A DNA stretch of 64,000 nt from Streptomyces sp. R41. GTDB taxonomy: Bacteria; Actinomycetota; Actinomycetes; Streptomycetales; Streptomycetaceae. The notes beneath the pieces are model-generated. The model was given only the letters and a program-made list of their open reading frames with translations. It ran no database searches and was not told where the DNA came from. Positions 1 through 9,058 of this stretch are shown piece by piece. The stretch spans positions 3,596,001-3,660,000 of the forward strand of contig NZ_CP163443.1 of NCBI RefSeq assembly GCF_041053055.1. Reading direction: 5' to 3'. A program made the translations under genes and the position numbers. Positions within the stretch are counted from its first letter, which is position 1. Each line of letters begins with the position of its first letter.

Positions 1-35
1 ATGCCTCCAGCCTGCCGCTCACCGGAACCTGTTTC

Positions 36-76
36 CAGGTACTGCTTCTACCAGGATAAGAAGACTCTGGTACCAG
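36..76. promoter_or_regulatory. Possible operator upstream of the first exporter
   Basis: CTGGTACCAG at 67-76 is a perfect 10-bp palindrome. It pairs loosely with GGTAC and CTTCT at 39-50 to make a wider interrupted inverted repeat with AGAAG and GTACC. It lies 27 bases before the GTG start of the DHA2 exporter, where an operator for a divergent regulator beyond the left edge would be expected. No regulator is visible in the window, so the assignment is only positional. Confidence 0.3.
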
Positions 77-103
77 CCTGAGGCCGGGAGAAGGCTGGAG
101 CAC

Positions 104-1534
104 GTGACCGAAACCGGAACTATCACGACCCCAGTCCGTTCCCCTGTCGCACCACCCGTGCTCGGCGGCCTCGGACTCTTCACCGTGCTGCTCGGTGCGG
201 CACTGCCGCTCATCGACTTCTTCATCGTCAACGTAGCCCTGCCGACCATCGGCCGTGACCTGAACGCGAGCGAGGCCGTCCTCGAACTCGTCGTCGCCGG
301 CTACGGAGTCGCGTACGCCGTCCTGCTCGTCCTGGGCGGACGCCTCGGCGACCTCTTCGGGCGGCGTCAGTTCTTCCTCGGCGGCATGGCGGCCTTCGGC
401 CTGACCTCGCTGGCGTGCGGGCTCGCGCCCACCGCCTGGACGCTGGTGGCGGCGCGTGTCGCGCAGGGCGCGGCATCCGCGGCGATGCTGCCGCAGGTGC
501 TCGCCACCATCCAGTCGGCGACCGCGGGCCCGCGCCGTGCGAAGGCCATGGGTCTGTACGGGGCCACGGCCGGCCTGTCCATGGTGACCGGGCAGATCCT
601 CGGCGGCGTCCTGGTCGCGGCGGACATCGCCGGTACCGGCTGGCGCGCGGTCTTCCTCGTCAACGTGCCCGTCGTGATCCTCGGCCTGATCCTGGCCGCG
701 CGTGCCGTGCCCGAGACGCGCTCGCAGCGCCCGGAGCCGATCGACGCGCCGGGCACGGTACTGCTCGCGATCTCCCTGGTGACGCTCCTCGCCCCGCTGA
801 CGGAGGGCAGGGCGGCGGGCTGGCCCCTGTGGACGTGGGTATCACTCGCTCTGTTCCCCGTCGCGGCGGCGGCGTTCTACTTCGTCGAACGCCGGGAGGA
901 CCGCAGCGGCCGCACACCCCTGGTCCCGCCGAGCCTCTTCTCCCTGCTCTCCCTGCGCCGCGGCCTGGTGATGATCGTTCCGTTCTCGATCGGCTTCAGC
1001 GGGTTCATGTTCGTGATCGCGGTGGCGTTGCAGCGGGGTGCGGGCCTCGGTCCGGTGCCCGCGGGCCTGGCTCTCGCGCCCATGGCGGTCGTCTTCTTCG
1101 TCGTCTCCCTGTGCGGCCCCCGGCTGGTCGCCCGGTACGGCACCCGGATCGTCACCGTAGGCGGGCTGATCCAGGCGGTGGGCGTGGCCCTTCTGGTGGT
1201 GACCGCGTGGCGGTCCTGGCCGAACCTCGGAGTATGGGAGCTGGCGCCGGGCGCGGCGGTCGCGGGCGCGGGCCAGGCCCTCCAACTCCCCGTCATCTTC
1301 CGCATCATCCTCTCCGAGGTCCCGCCCGCCCGCGCCGGCGTCGGCAGCGGCGTCATGATCACCACCCAGCAGTCGGCCCTCGCCCTCGGCGTCGCCACCC
1401 TGGGCACCCTTTTCCTCTCCTTGGTACCGGGTCACGGCATGCAGGACGCCCTCGTGACAACCCTCCTGGTCCAGCTGGCGGGCGTGGCCCTGACGACGGC
1501 CTTGAGCCTGCGCCTGCCGCGCACGATCAGCTGA
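104..1534 (+). CDS. DHA2-type MFS multidrug exporter
   Basis: A 476-residue membrane protein of the major facilitator superfamily, EmrB/QacA (DHA2) type, which normally exports drugs or toxic metabolites using the proton gradient. About 14 hydrophobic segments can be counted. The opening segment contains the family pattern DFFIVNVALPTIG and a loop motif GGRLGDLFGRRQ follows helix 2. The GTG start at 104 is preceded by a purine-rich GGGAGAAGG. It stands alone and converges on the solute-binding protein gene. A palindrome just upstream suggests local repression, probably by a regulator left of the window. The substrate cannot be read from sequence. Confidence 0.9.
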   Translation: MTETGTITTPVRSPVAPPVLGGLGLFTVLLGAALPLIDFFIVNVALPTIGRDLNASEAVLELVVAGYGVAYAVLLVLGGRLGDLFGRRQFFLGGMAAFGLTSLACGLAPTAWTLVAARVAQGAASAAMLPQVLATIQSATAGPRRAKAMGLYGATAGLSMVTGQILGGVLVAADIAGTGWRAVFLVNVPVVILGLILAARAVPETRSQRPEPIDAPGTVLLAISLVTLLAPLTEGRAAGWPLWTWVSLALFPVAAAAFYFVERREDRSGRTPLVPPSLFSLLSLRRGLVMIVPFSIGFSGFMFVIAVALQRGAGLGPVPAGLALAPMAVVFFVVSLCGPRLVARYGTRIVTVGGLIQAVGVALLVVTAWRSWPNLGVWELAPGAAVAGAGQALQLPVIFRIILSEVPPARAGVGSGVMITTQQSALALGVATLGTLFLSLVPGHGMQDALVTTLLVQLAGVALTTALSLRLPRTIS

Positions 1535-1596
1535 GCGCGCGGGCCGATCCCGGGCCGGGCGCAGGACGACCTCCCCGAGCGCGCCCCTCCCGCCGC

Positions 1597-2325
1597 CTAC
1601 GCGGGTGGAGCGACCAGCGTCTGCGACTGGTGCGCGCGGCGAAGGGCGTCCGTGACGAAGCCGTTCGTCTTCAGTTCCTCGACGAGGTCGCGGAGGAAGC
1701 GGACGGTCTCGGGGCGACGGGTCGTGGTCGTGCCGACCGCCTGGCGGATCTGCGTGAATCGGTCCTCGATCAGGCGGAGTTCGGGGTGCCGTGTGACGAA
1801 CTCGGTCATCGGCTGCCTGATGCCGGCGGCGACCTCCAGGCCCTCGGTGCGGAACACCTCGACTCCTTCCTCCCCGCGCACCACGCTCGCGTGCCGGAGG
1901 GTGCGGGAGAGGAAGAGGTCGTAGGCGGAACCGCGCTTCACACCGATCCGTACGCCGGGACGGTCCACGTCCGCGACGGTGGTGAGGTCCGAGTCACGGG
2001 GCACGGCGTACACGCCCTCGATCACGACGTACGGCGCCGTGAAGGCGACCTCGGCCTCGCGTGCGGGCTCGACGGCCAGGAAGCAGATGTCGGCGCGGCC
2101 TTCCGCCATCGCCTCGTACGACTTGCGCGCGGCGTCGAAGCAGAGGAGTTCGACGGGCAGTTTCAGCCGGGCGCCGATCTCGCGCGCGAGGTCGACGGTG
2201 ATGCCGGCCGGAGCCGCCGGGGTGCCCTGGGCGAGTACCGGATTGCCCAGGTTGATCGAGGCCCGCAGGGTGCCGTTCGGGGCGAGGTCCTTGGCGATGG
2301 CGGCAGTTCCGGTCCCGGTCGTCAT
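1597..2325 (-). CDS. Family 3 solute-binding protein without signal peptide
   Basis: About 242 residues resembling the periplasmic-binding type 2 fold of amino-acid ABC importers (SBP family 3). A substrate-loop region reads APAGITVDLAREIGARL, then RADICFLAVEPAR, then VRIGVKRGSAYD. I chose ATG 2325 because the longer GTG-type frame adds only 19 poor residues. With either start there is no signal peptide or lipobox, which is odd for a binding protein. No permease or ATPase is adjacent, so it may act in the cytoplasm as an enzyme-like or sensor protein, or be an orphan. The start has only a weak ribosome site. Confidence 0.75.
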   Translation of the reverse strand: MTTGTGTAAIAKDLAPNGTLRASINLGNPVLAQGTPAAPAGITVDLAREIGARLKLPVELLCFDAARKSYEAMAEGRADICFLAVEPAREAEVAFTAPYVVIEGVYAVPRDSDLTTVADVDRPGVRIGVKRGSAYDLFLSRTLRHASVVRGEEGVEVFRTEGLEVAAGIRQPMTEFVTRHPELRLIEDRFTQIRQAVGTTTTRRPETVRFLRDLVEELKTNGFVTDALRRAHQSQTLVAPPA

Positions 2326-2503
2326 GGAGCGGAGTGTAGGTTCAACGTACCCACCGCCGCCGTAGAGACCGCCGAGGGACACCTGACCCCTTCATGAACG
2401 CGACCGACCCCACACGGAACTCGCCACCGAAGAACCCCCGTTGATCTTCGCCATGCTGCACACTCCTTGCTGCGCAAGCGAAGCGGTAACACCTGGAGGT
2501 GTC

Positions 2504-2710
2504 ATGCTGCAGATCAACACGAGCAAGGTAAGCCGCTGGGACCAGCACGGCCGCGAGCACGTCGTACGCGTCCAACGAGCGGGCGTACAACGCACGATCA
2601 GATGCGACACCTGCGGGTGGCGCAAGGCCGCGCAGTTCCTGCCGTGGCTGAAGGCGGAGGAACACCTGGCGGAGGCGCATCAGGCGACGGTGGATCCGAC
2701 GGAGGCGTAG
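2504..2710 (+). CDS. Small protein with a Cys2His2-like motif
   Basis: A 68-residue protein starting MLQINTSKVSRWDQHG. ATG 2504 has a clear ribosome site (GGAGG, seven bases upstream); the same frame is open further upstream but lacks such a site. Residues CDTCGW followed about 16 residues later by HLAEAH give a C-x2-C ... H-x4-H arrangement that could hold one zinc ion. The N-terminal half is basic, compatible with nucleic-acid binding. The family is unknown to me and no function is proposed. It sits in the divergent gap between the solute-binding protein and the TetR gene. Confidence 0.65.
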   Translation: MLQINTSKVSRWDQHGREHVVRVQRAGVQRTIRCDTCGWRKAAQFLPWLKAEEHLAEAHQATVDPTEA

Positions 2711-2740
2711 GCCCGGCGGGCAGCCCCCGCCGGGCGCCGG

Positions 2741-3337
2741 TCAGCGGCGCAGTCCGCGCAGGACCAGGTCGACGACCGCCGTGAACTCGGCTTCGATGCC
2801 CGGCTGTTCCCACTCGTGGGCGTAACACGGATCGTGGAAGCGGTTCGTGGCGTCGAAGATCGCGCGGGCCGTCGCGGCGGAGTCGCCTTCCACGGCCGTG
2901 AAATCGCCCTCCTGCACGCCGCGGAACACGATCTGCGTCAGCTGCTCGACGAGGTCGGTGATGTGTTCCTGGACCACGGCACTGGCCTCGCCGAGCAGCA
3001 CCGAGTACGTGGCGAACAGCTCGGGATCGTCGCCCGCCTTGTGCCGCTTGGCCGTGAACAGCGCGCCCAACCAGTGCCGCAGGGCCACGGGAGGCGTCTG
3101 GGTCGGAATGTTGACGATCTCCTCCAGCATCTGCGACGTACGGTCCAGCCAGCGCTTCGTGACCGCCTCCCGCAGCGCCGCCTTCGTACGGAAGTGTCGG
3201 TAGACGCTGCCGTGGCTGACGCCGAGCGCGCGGGCCACGTCCACCACGGTGGCCTTGGCCGGGCCGTGGCGGCGCAGCACCTCCTCGGTCGCTTCGAGGA
3301 TGCGCTCGGCGGTCAGTGCTTCGGTGGTCGGTGCCAT
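2741..3337 (-). CDS. TetR-family transcriptional repressor
   Basis: A 198-residue regulator with an N-terminal TetR helix-turn-helix at residues about 29-49 (VDVARALGVSHGSVYRHF) and a helical ligand-binding C-terminal domain. It starts 26 bases after the stop of the aldo/keto reductase on the same strand, so the two are probably one transcript and the regulator likely controls that transcript. The inverted repeat at 4422-4443, upstream of the reductase, is a candidate operator. The ligand is unknown. Confidence 0.9.
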   Translation of the reverse strand: MAPTTEALTAERILEATEEVLRRHGPAKATVVDVARALGVSHGSVYRHFRTKAALREAVTKRWLDRTSQMLEEIVNIPTQTPPVALRHWLGALFTAKRHKAGDDPELFATYSVLLGEASAVVQEHITDLVEQLTQIVFRGVQEGDFTAVEGDSAATARAIFDATNRFHDPCYAHEWEQPGIEAEFTAVVDLVLRGLRR

Positions 3338-3363
3338 GACGAAGACCGTACCTGCCGGTACCG

Positions 3364-4368
3364 TCAGCGCTCCGTGCCGAGGTGCGACATCTGCGCCTGC
3401 GGGTAGCGGTCACCGGCCGCGGCGCCCTCGGGTACGGCCTGCTCGATCGCGGTGAGGTCGCCCGCCTCGAGCGTGACGTCCAGCGCGCCCAGCGCCTCCG
3501 CCAGACGCTCCCGGGTCCGCGAGCCGACCAGCGGCACGATGTCCTCGCCCCGAGACAGCACCCAGGCGATCGCGATCTGCGCCACCGAGACGCCCTTCTG
3601 CTCGGCGACCTTCCGCAGCGCCTCGACGAGGCCGAGGTTGTGCCGGAGGTTGTCGCCCTGGAAGCGGGGGCTCATGGAACGGAAGTCGGTCGGGGCCAGC
3701 TGCCGGTCCGGCGTGAAGTGCCCGGAGATCAGACCGCGCGACAGCACTCCGTACGCCGTGATGCCGATGCCCAGCTCACGCGTGGTCGGCAGGACCTCGT
3801 CCTCGATGCCGCGCGAGATGAGCGAGTACTCGATCTGCAGGTCCGAGATGGGCGCGGTGGCGGCGGCCCGGCGGATGGTGTCCGCGCCGACCTCGCTCAG
3901 GCCGATGTGCCGTACGTGCCCGGCCTCCACCAGCTCCGCGATCGCGCCGACCGTCTCCTCGATCGGCACGTTGGGGTCGGCCCGCGCGATCCGGTACACG
4001 TCGATGTGGTCCACGCCGAGACGCTGCAGCGAGTACGCGGCGAAGTTCTTCACGGCGGCCGGGCGACCGTCGTATCCCGACCAGCCGCCGTCCGGGTCGC
4101 GCAGCGCGCCGAACTTCACGCTGGTCAGCGCCTGCTCACGCCGCGCCGCGGGGGCCGCGCGCAGCGCCTCGCCGATCAGCATCTCGTTGTGACCCATGGC
4201 GTAGAAGTCACCGGTGTCGAGCAGGGTCACGCCGGCCTCCAGGGCGGCGTGGATCGTCGCAATGGACTCGGTCCGGTCGGCCTCGCCGTACAGCGCGGAC
4301 ATGCCCATGCAGCCGAGGCCGAGGGCGGAGACCTGGGGGCCGGTGGTTCCGAGGGGGCGGGTTTGCAT
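3364..4368 (-). CDS. Aldo/keto reductase
   Basis: A 334-residue NADPH-dependent oxidoreductase of the AKR superfamily (TIM barrel, cytoplasm). ATG 4368 (MQTRPLGTTG) is chosen because AAGGAG lies seven bases upstream. The catalytic aspartate and tyrosine are in LLDTGDFY (about D51 and Y56) and the lysine in LTSVKFG (about K85). The usual catalytic histidine in a Y-x-x-H-R-x-D-P stretch is replaced: here it reads YRIARADP. This subgroup may therefore have altered chemistry. Cofactor-binding residues near the end (VPLVGSRTRERL) are kept. It precedes a TetR gene in an apparent operon. Confidence 0.9.
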   Translation of the reverse strand: MQTRPLGTTGPQVSALGLGCMGMSALYGEADRTESIATIHAALEAGVTLLDTGDFYAMGHNEMLIGEALRAAPAARREQALTSVKFGALRDPDGGWSGYDGRPAAVKNFAAYSLQRLGVDHIDVYRIARADPNVPIEETVGAIAELVEAGHVRHIGLSEVGADTIRRAAATAPISDLQIEYSLISRGIEDEVLPTTRELGIGITAYGVLSRGLISGHFTPDRQLAPTDFRSMSPRFQGDNLRHNLGLVEALRKVAEQKGVSVAQIAIAWVLSRGEDIVPLVGSRTRERLAEALGALDVTLEAGDLTAIEQAVPEGAAAGDRYPQAQMSHLGTER

Positions 4369-4421
4369 GAGGACTCCTTGGGTGTCCGTGGTGGGTGATG
4401 CGTCCACCATGGCATGACAGA

Positions 4422-4443
4422 TGACAGATTTCAATATCTGTCA
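4422..4443. promoter_or_regulatory. Inverted repeat, candidate TetR operator
   Basis: TGACAGAT (4422-4429), a six-base spacer, and ATCTGTCA (4436-4443) form a perfect 8-bp inverted repeat 54-75 bases upstream of the aldo/keto reductase start. Position and symmetry fit an operator for the TetR protein encoded downstream in the same transcript. The right arm is also the first unit of the heptamer array that follows, so the array may have grown out of this site. Confidence 0.4.
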
Positions 4444-4577
4444 GCTGTTATCTGTCATCTGATATCTGTCATCCGTCAGCTGTTATCCGTTACCTGTCAT
4501 CCGTCAGCTGTCAGCTGTCATCCGTTATCTGCCAGCCGTCAGCCGTCACCCGTCAGCTGTCATTCGTCAGCCGTGCC
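4438..4577. repeat. Heptamer tandem array, about 20 copies
   Basis: From 4438 the sequence breaks exactly into 7-base units of the type C-[T/C]-G-T-[C/T]-A-[G/T/C], for example CTGTCAG, CTGTTAT, CTGTCAT, CCGTCAG. About 20 units run without a phase break to 4577. It lies between the aldo/keto reductase and the chitinase and has no coding sense. It is AT-richer than its surroundings. Confidence 0.85.
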
Positions 4578-4618
4578 GCCCCCTCCGGCCCGACCGACCC
4601 CACAGACCCAGCCCTCAT

Positions 4619-4661
4619 CTGGTCCAGACCTATTGACGACAGGTCTGGACCGCGCGACTGT
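4619..4661 (+). promoter_or_regulatory. Chitinase promoter with two DasR-type operators
   Basis: TGGTCCAGACCT (4620-4631) and AGGTCTGGACCG (4641-4652) match the 12-bp repeats known from Streptomyces chitinase promoters and the DasR consensus (core TGGTCTAGACCA). The two centres are 21 bases apart, two helical turns. TTGACG at 4633-4638 lies between them as a -35 box; a weak -10 candidate is GACTGT at 4656-4661. DasR, a GntR regulator sensing glucosamine-6-phosphate, would block this promoter; its gene is not in the window. Confidence 0.8.
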
Positions 4662-4722
4662 CATGCCTACGACACATACGGCACCTACGACACCTCGCCG
4701 CACCCCCACCGGGAGGCCTCGC

Positions 4723-5775
4723 ATGATCCGTCGCAAGCTGCGCCTGCTCGCCGTCGCGCTGACGGCAACCGTCCTCGTCCCACTGTCGATCGCCACCGCC
4801 CCCACCGCATCCGCGGCGGACACCTGCGCCGTGAAGTCCCGCCCGGCCGGCAAGGTCCTCCAGGGCTACTGGGAGAACTGGGACGGCTCGTCCAACGGTG
4901 TGCACCCGCCCTTCGGGTGGACGCCGATCACCGACTCCCGTATCGCCGCGCACGGCTACAACGTGATCAACGCGGCGTTCCCGGTCATCCGCTCCGACGG
5001 CACCGCGCTGTGGGAGGACGGGATGGACACGGGCGTGAAGGTGGCGACACCGGCCGAGATGTGCGCGGCCAAGGCGTCCGGCCGGACGATCCTGCTGTCC
5101 ATCGGCGGGGCGGCGGCCGGGATCGACCTCAGTTCGTCCACGGTGGCCGACCGGTTCGTCGCGACGATCGTGCCCATCCTGAAGAAGTACAACTTCGACG
5201 GGATCGACATCGACATCGAGACGGGTCTCGTCGGCAGTGGCACCATCGGCCAACTCTCCACCTCGCAGGCCAACTTGATCCGCATCATCGACGGGGTGCT
5301 GTCCCAGATGCCGTCCAACTTCGGGCTGACCATGGCGCCCGAGACCGCGTACGTCACGGGCGGCAGCATCACGTACGGCTCGATATGGGGCGCGTATCTG
5401 CCGATCGTCAAGAAGTACGCGGACAACGGGCGCCTGTGGTGGCTGAACATGCAGTACTACAACGGCAGCATGTACGGCTGCTCCGGCGACTCGTACTCCG
5501 CGGGCACCGTCCAGGGTTTCACCGCCCAGACCGACTGCCTGAACAGGGGCCTTGTCGTCCAGGGCACCACCATCAAGGTGCCCTACGACAAGCAGGTGCC
5601 CGGACTCCCCGCGCAGTCGGGCGCCGGCGGCGGCTACATGTCACCGAGCCTCGTCTCCCAGGCCTGGAAGCACTACGGCACCAGCCTCAAGGGTCTGATG
5701 ACCTGGTCGATCAACTGGGACGGCTCGAAGAACTGGACGTTCGGCGACAACGTGAAGACCCTGCAGGGCCGTTGA
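4723..5775 (+). CDS. Secreted GH18 chitinase
   Basis: A 350-residue glycoside hydrolase of family 18 that cleaves chitin outside the cell. ATG 4723 follows GGGAGG; the longer upstream frame crosses the promoter and repeat array and is rejected. Residues 1-31 are a Sec signal peptide ending TASA before ADTCAV. The SIGG substrate motif is near 126-129 and the catalytic motif DGIDIDIE spans 159-166, with E166 as proton donor. No carbohydrate-binding module is attached. The DasR operators upstream tie it to N-acetylglucosamine control. It ends in a strong hairpin. Confidence 0.95.
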   Translation: MIRRKLRLLAVALTATVLVPLSIATAPTASAADTCAVKSRPAGKVLQGYWENWDGSSNGVHPPFGWTPITDSRIAAHGYNVINAAFPVIRSDGTALWEDGMDTGVKVATPAEMCAAKASGRTILLSIGGAAAGIDLSSSTVADRFVATIVPILKKYNFDGIDIDIETGLVGSGTIGQLSTSQANLIRIIDGVLSQMPSNFGLTMAPETAYVTGGSITYGSIWGAYLPIVKKYADNGRLWWLNMQYYNGSMYGCSGDSYSAGTVQGFTAQTDCLNRGLVVQGTTIKVPYDKQVPGLPAQSGAGGGYMSPSLVSQAWKHYGTSLKGLMTWSINWDGSKNWTFGDNVKTLQGR

Positions 5776-5781
5776 CGCTCC

Positions 5782-5818
5782 AGTGCCGTACTTGGCGAGT
5801 CCGGCCAAGTACGGCACT
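5782..5818 (+). terminator. Rho-independent-type hairpin after chitinase
   Basis: AGTGCCGTACTTGGC (5782-5796) and its exact complement (5804-5818) make a perfect 15-bp stem with a 7-base loop, starting six bases after the chitinase stop. No T-tract follows, as is usual in streptomycetes. Confidence 0.85.
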
Positions 5819-5933
5819 CAGTCGTCGGCATCCCGAATCGCACCGTTGACGACGCGGTTGAGCATGAGAGCTCGGCACGCCGCTGGACTGCTCAAGCCAC
5901 GGGAGGCGCTCGGCCCGGGAATACCGTGTCGCC

Positions 5934-7346
5934 ATGGTGCGCGCCGGTGGCTCCCAGGCCGATCGAACGGACAGGCCTGCGGCTTCGGGCCGGCCCCTGG
6001 CCCCGCTTCTCGCGGTCTGCGCGGGCTACTTCATGGTCATCCTGGATGTGACCGTCATCAACGTCGCCGTTCCGGTGGTGGGACGGGAACTGTCGGCCTC
6101 GCTCACGGGGATCCAGTGGATCACGGACGGCTACACCCTGGTCTTCGCCGGTCTGCTGCTCACCGGCGGCGCGCTGGGCGACCGGCTGGGCAACCGCCGG
6201 ATCTTCTGCACCGGGGTGGTGGTGTTCACCGTCGCCTCGGCCGGCTGCGGACTGGCCCGGAGTACAGGCACCCTGGTCGCCGCGCGGCTGTTGGAAGGAC
6301 TCGGCGCGGCACTGATCGTGCCCGGCTCCCTGGCCCTCCTGCAACAGGCCTATCCCTCAGCCTCCGAGCGCTCTCGGGCCTTCGGCCTGTGGGGCTCCAT
6401 GGCGGGCATCGCCGCCTCCGCCGGCCCTCTGCTGGGCGGCCTCCTGGTCACCACCGTGGGCTGGCGCTGGGTGTTCTTCATCAACCTGCCCGTCGGATGC
6501 GCGTGCCTGTGGCTGACGCTGCGCCATGTGCCCGCTTCGGCCCGGCGCAGGGACCGCCCGGTGGACTGGCCGGCCCAGTGCGCGCTCATCGCGATGGTGG
6601 CCCTGCTGACGGCCGTCCTCAACGAGGCCGGACGACGTGGCTGGACGGACCCGCTGATCCTCATGGGGGCCGGTTTGTGCCTGCTGGCGGCCGCCGCGTT
6701 CGTCCTGCGCGAGCATCTGGCCCGCGCCCCTGTGCTGCCCCTGCGACTGCTGCGCTCCCGCCCGATGAGCGGGGGAGCGGCCATCGGCCTGCTGTTCAAC
6801 TTCGCCTTCTACGGCATGATCTTCACCGCCAGCGTGTACTTCCAGCATCATCGCGGCCTGACCGCGCTGCGCACCGGGATCGCCCTCTTCCCGGCGGTGG
6901 CCATGACCATGTTCGCCTCCATCCTGTCCGGGCGGCTGGCACGCCGCACCGGACACCGCCCGCTTGTGGTCACGGGCATGCTCCTGGGAGCGGCAGGTCT
7001 GGCGGGCTGGGCCGCCGCCGGCCCGAACCCGGACTACGTCCTGCTCGTGGCGCCGATGATGGCGGCGGGCTTCGGCACGTCCTTCGCCCTCACCGGATCA
7101 ACCGCCACCGTGATGGCGGCCGCCCCGGACAAGTACTCCGGTACCGCCTCCGCCCTGTTCAACACCACCCGTCAGATCGGCAGCGCCACAGGCGTCGCGC
7201 TGGGAGGCTCACTGCTGGCGGGCGCCGCCGGCTTCACCACCGGGCTGCGGACCAGCATGGCCATCGGCGCGGCCGCGTACCTGACGGCCGCCGCCCTCGC
7301 GCTCTTCTGCGTCCCGCAGAAGGCACCTCGCACGGTCACCGACTGA
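5934..7346 (+). CDS. DHA2-type MFS exporter
   Basis: A 470-residue, roughly 14-helix EmrB/QacA-type exporter. Helix 1 carries DVTVINVAVPVVG and the helix 2-3 loop GGALGDRLGNRR. The motif C-like stretch GPLLGGLL in helix 5 is typical of drug:H+ antiporters. It starts with ATG at 5934; the preceding 22 residues are a polar N-terminus. It follows the chitinase hairpin and converges on glyS, so it is probably transcribed alone. Substrate unknown. Confidence 0.9.
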   Translation: MVRAGGSQADRTDRPAASGRPLAPLLAVCAGYFMVILDVTVINVAVPVVGRELSASLTGIQWITDGYTLVFAGLLLTGGALGDRLGNRRIFCTGVVVFTVASAGCGLARSTGTLVAARLLEGLGAALIVPGSLALLQQAYPSASERSRAFGLWGSMAGIAASAGPLLGGLLVTTVGWRWVFFINLPVGCACLWLTLRHVPASARRRDRPVDWPAQCALIAMVALLTAVLNEAGRRGWTDPLILMGAGLCLLAAAAFVLREHLARAPVLPLRLLRSRPMSGGAAIGLLFNFAFYGMIFTASVYFQHHRGLTALRTGIALFPAVAMTMFASILSGRLARRTGHRPLVVTGMLLGAAGLAGWAAAGPNPDYVLLVAPMMAAGFGTSFALTGSTATVMAAAPDKYSGTASALFNTTRQIGSATGVALGGSLLAGAAGFTTGLRTSMAIGAAAYLTAAALALFCVPQKAPRTVTD

Positions 7347-7409
7347 ACAGCGGCGGGGCCAGGGCAGGTACGCCGAAGAACGGGACATTCACGGCGTCGA
7401 GGCAGCACG

Positions 7410-7444
7410 AAGCCCCCGGTTCCCGCGAAGGGATCCGGGGGCTT
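7410..7444 (-). terminator. glyS terminator hairpin
   Basis: AAGCCCCCGG (7410-7419) and CCGGGGGCTT (7435-7444) form a perfect 10-bp stem with a 15-base loop, about 55 bases beyond the glyS stop. It also lies downstream of the convergent exporter, so it could serve both. Confidence 0.8.
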
Positions 7445-7464
7445 GCGCGTGCAGAGCCGTACGA

Positions 7465-7497
7465 AATTCCGGGTCAGCAGCCGATCGGAATTCCGGG

Positions 7498-7510
<13 letters not shown>
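7465..7510. repeat. 24-bp tandem duplication of the glyS 3' end
   Basis: AATTCCGGGTCAGCAGCCGA and following bases occur at 7465 and again at 7489, period 24. The right copy contains the last codons of glyS (Ile-Gly-Cys-stop); the left copy is a noncoding duplicate beyond the stop. Confidence 0.85.
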
Positions 7511-8880
<1,370 letters not shown>

Positions 8881-9020
8881 GGTGCTCTCTTCATTACGAA
8901 CGGACGGCAGCGAATGCTTCAGGTTACCGGCGGGGCCCACCCCCGTATCAAATCGGTTGGGCACTGTGCCCGGAGTGCGGGCTTACCGACTGCTTACTCA
9001 AGGCCTTGACGAAGGGCTTG

Positions 9021-9058
9021 TTGACAATCGTTTCCAGATTTGTTGAAAATGACTGTCA
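9021..9058 (+). promoter_or_regulatory. znuA promoter with Zur box, probably leaderless
   Basis: TTGACA (9021-9026) is a consensus -35; GAAAAT (9045-9050) fits a -10 at 18 bases. TGAAAATGACTGTCA (9044-9058) is a 7-1-7 imperfect palindrome like actinobacterial Zur boxes and covers the -10 and start point. Transcription would begin at about 9057-9058, on the ATG itself. Confidence 0.7.

Noticed and set aside
415..2397. 660-codon plus-strand frame overlapping the first exporter and the solute-binding protein
   Set aside because: Composition is Arg/Pro/Gly-rich noise, and both overlapped genes have clear families.
4414..4722. N-terminal extension of the chitinase frame
   Set aside because: It would translate the heptamer array, the DasR operators and the promoter; ATG 4723 gives a proper signal peptide and ribosome site.
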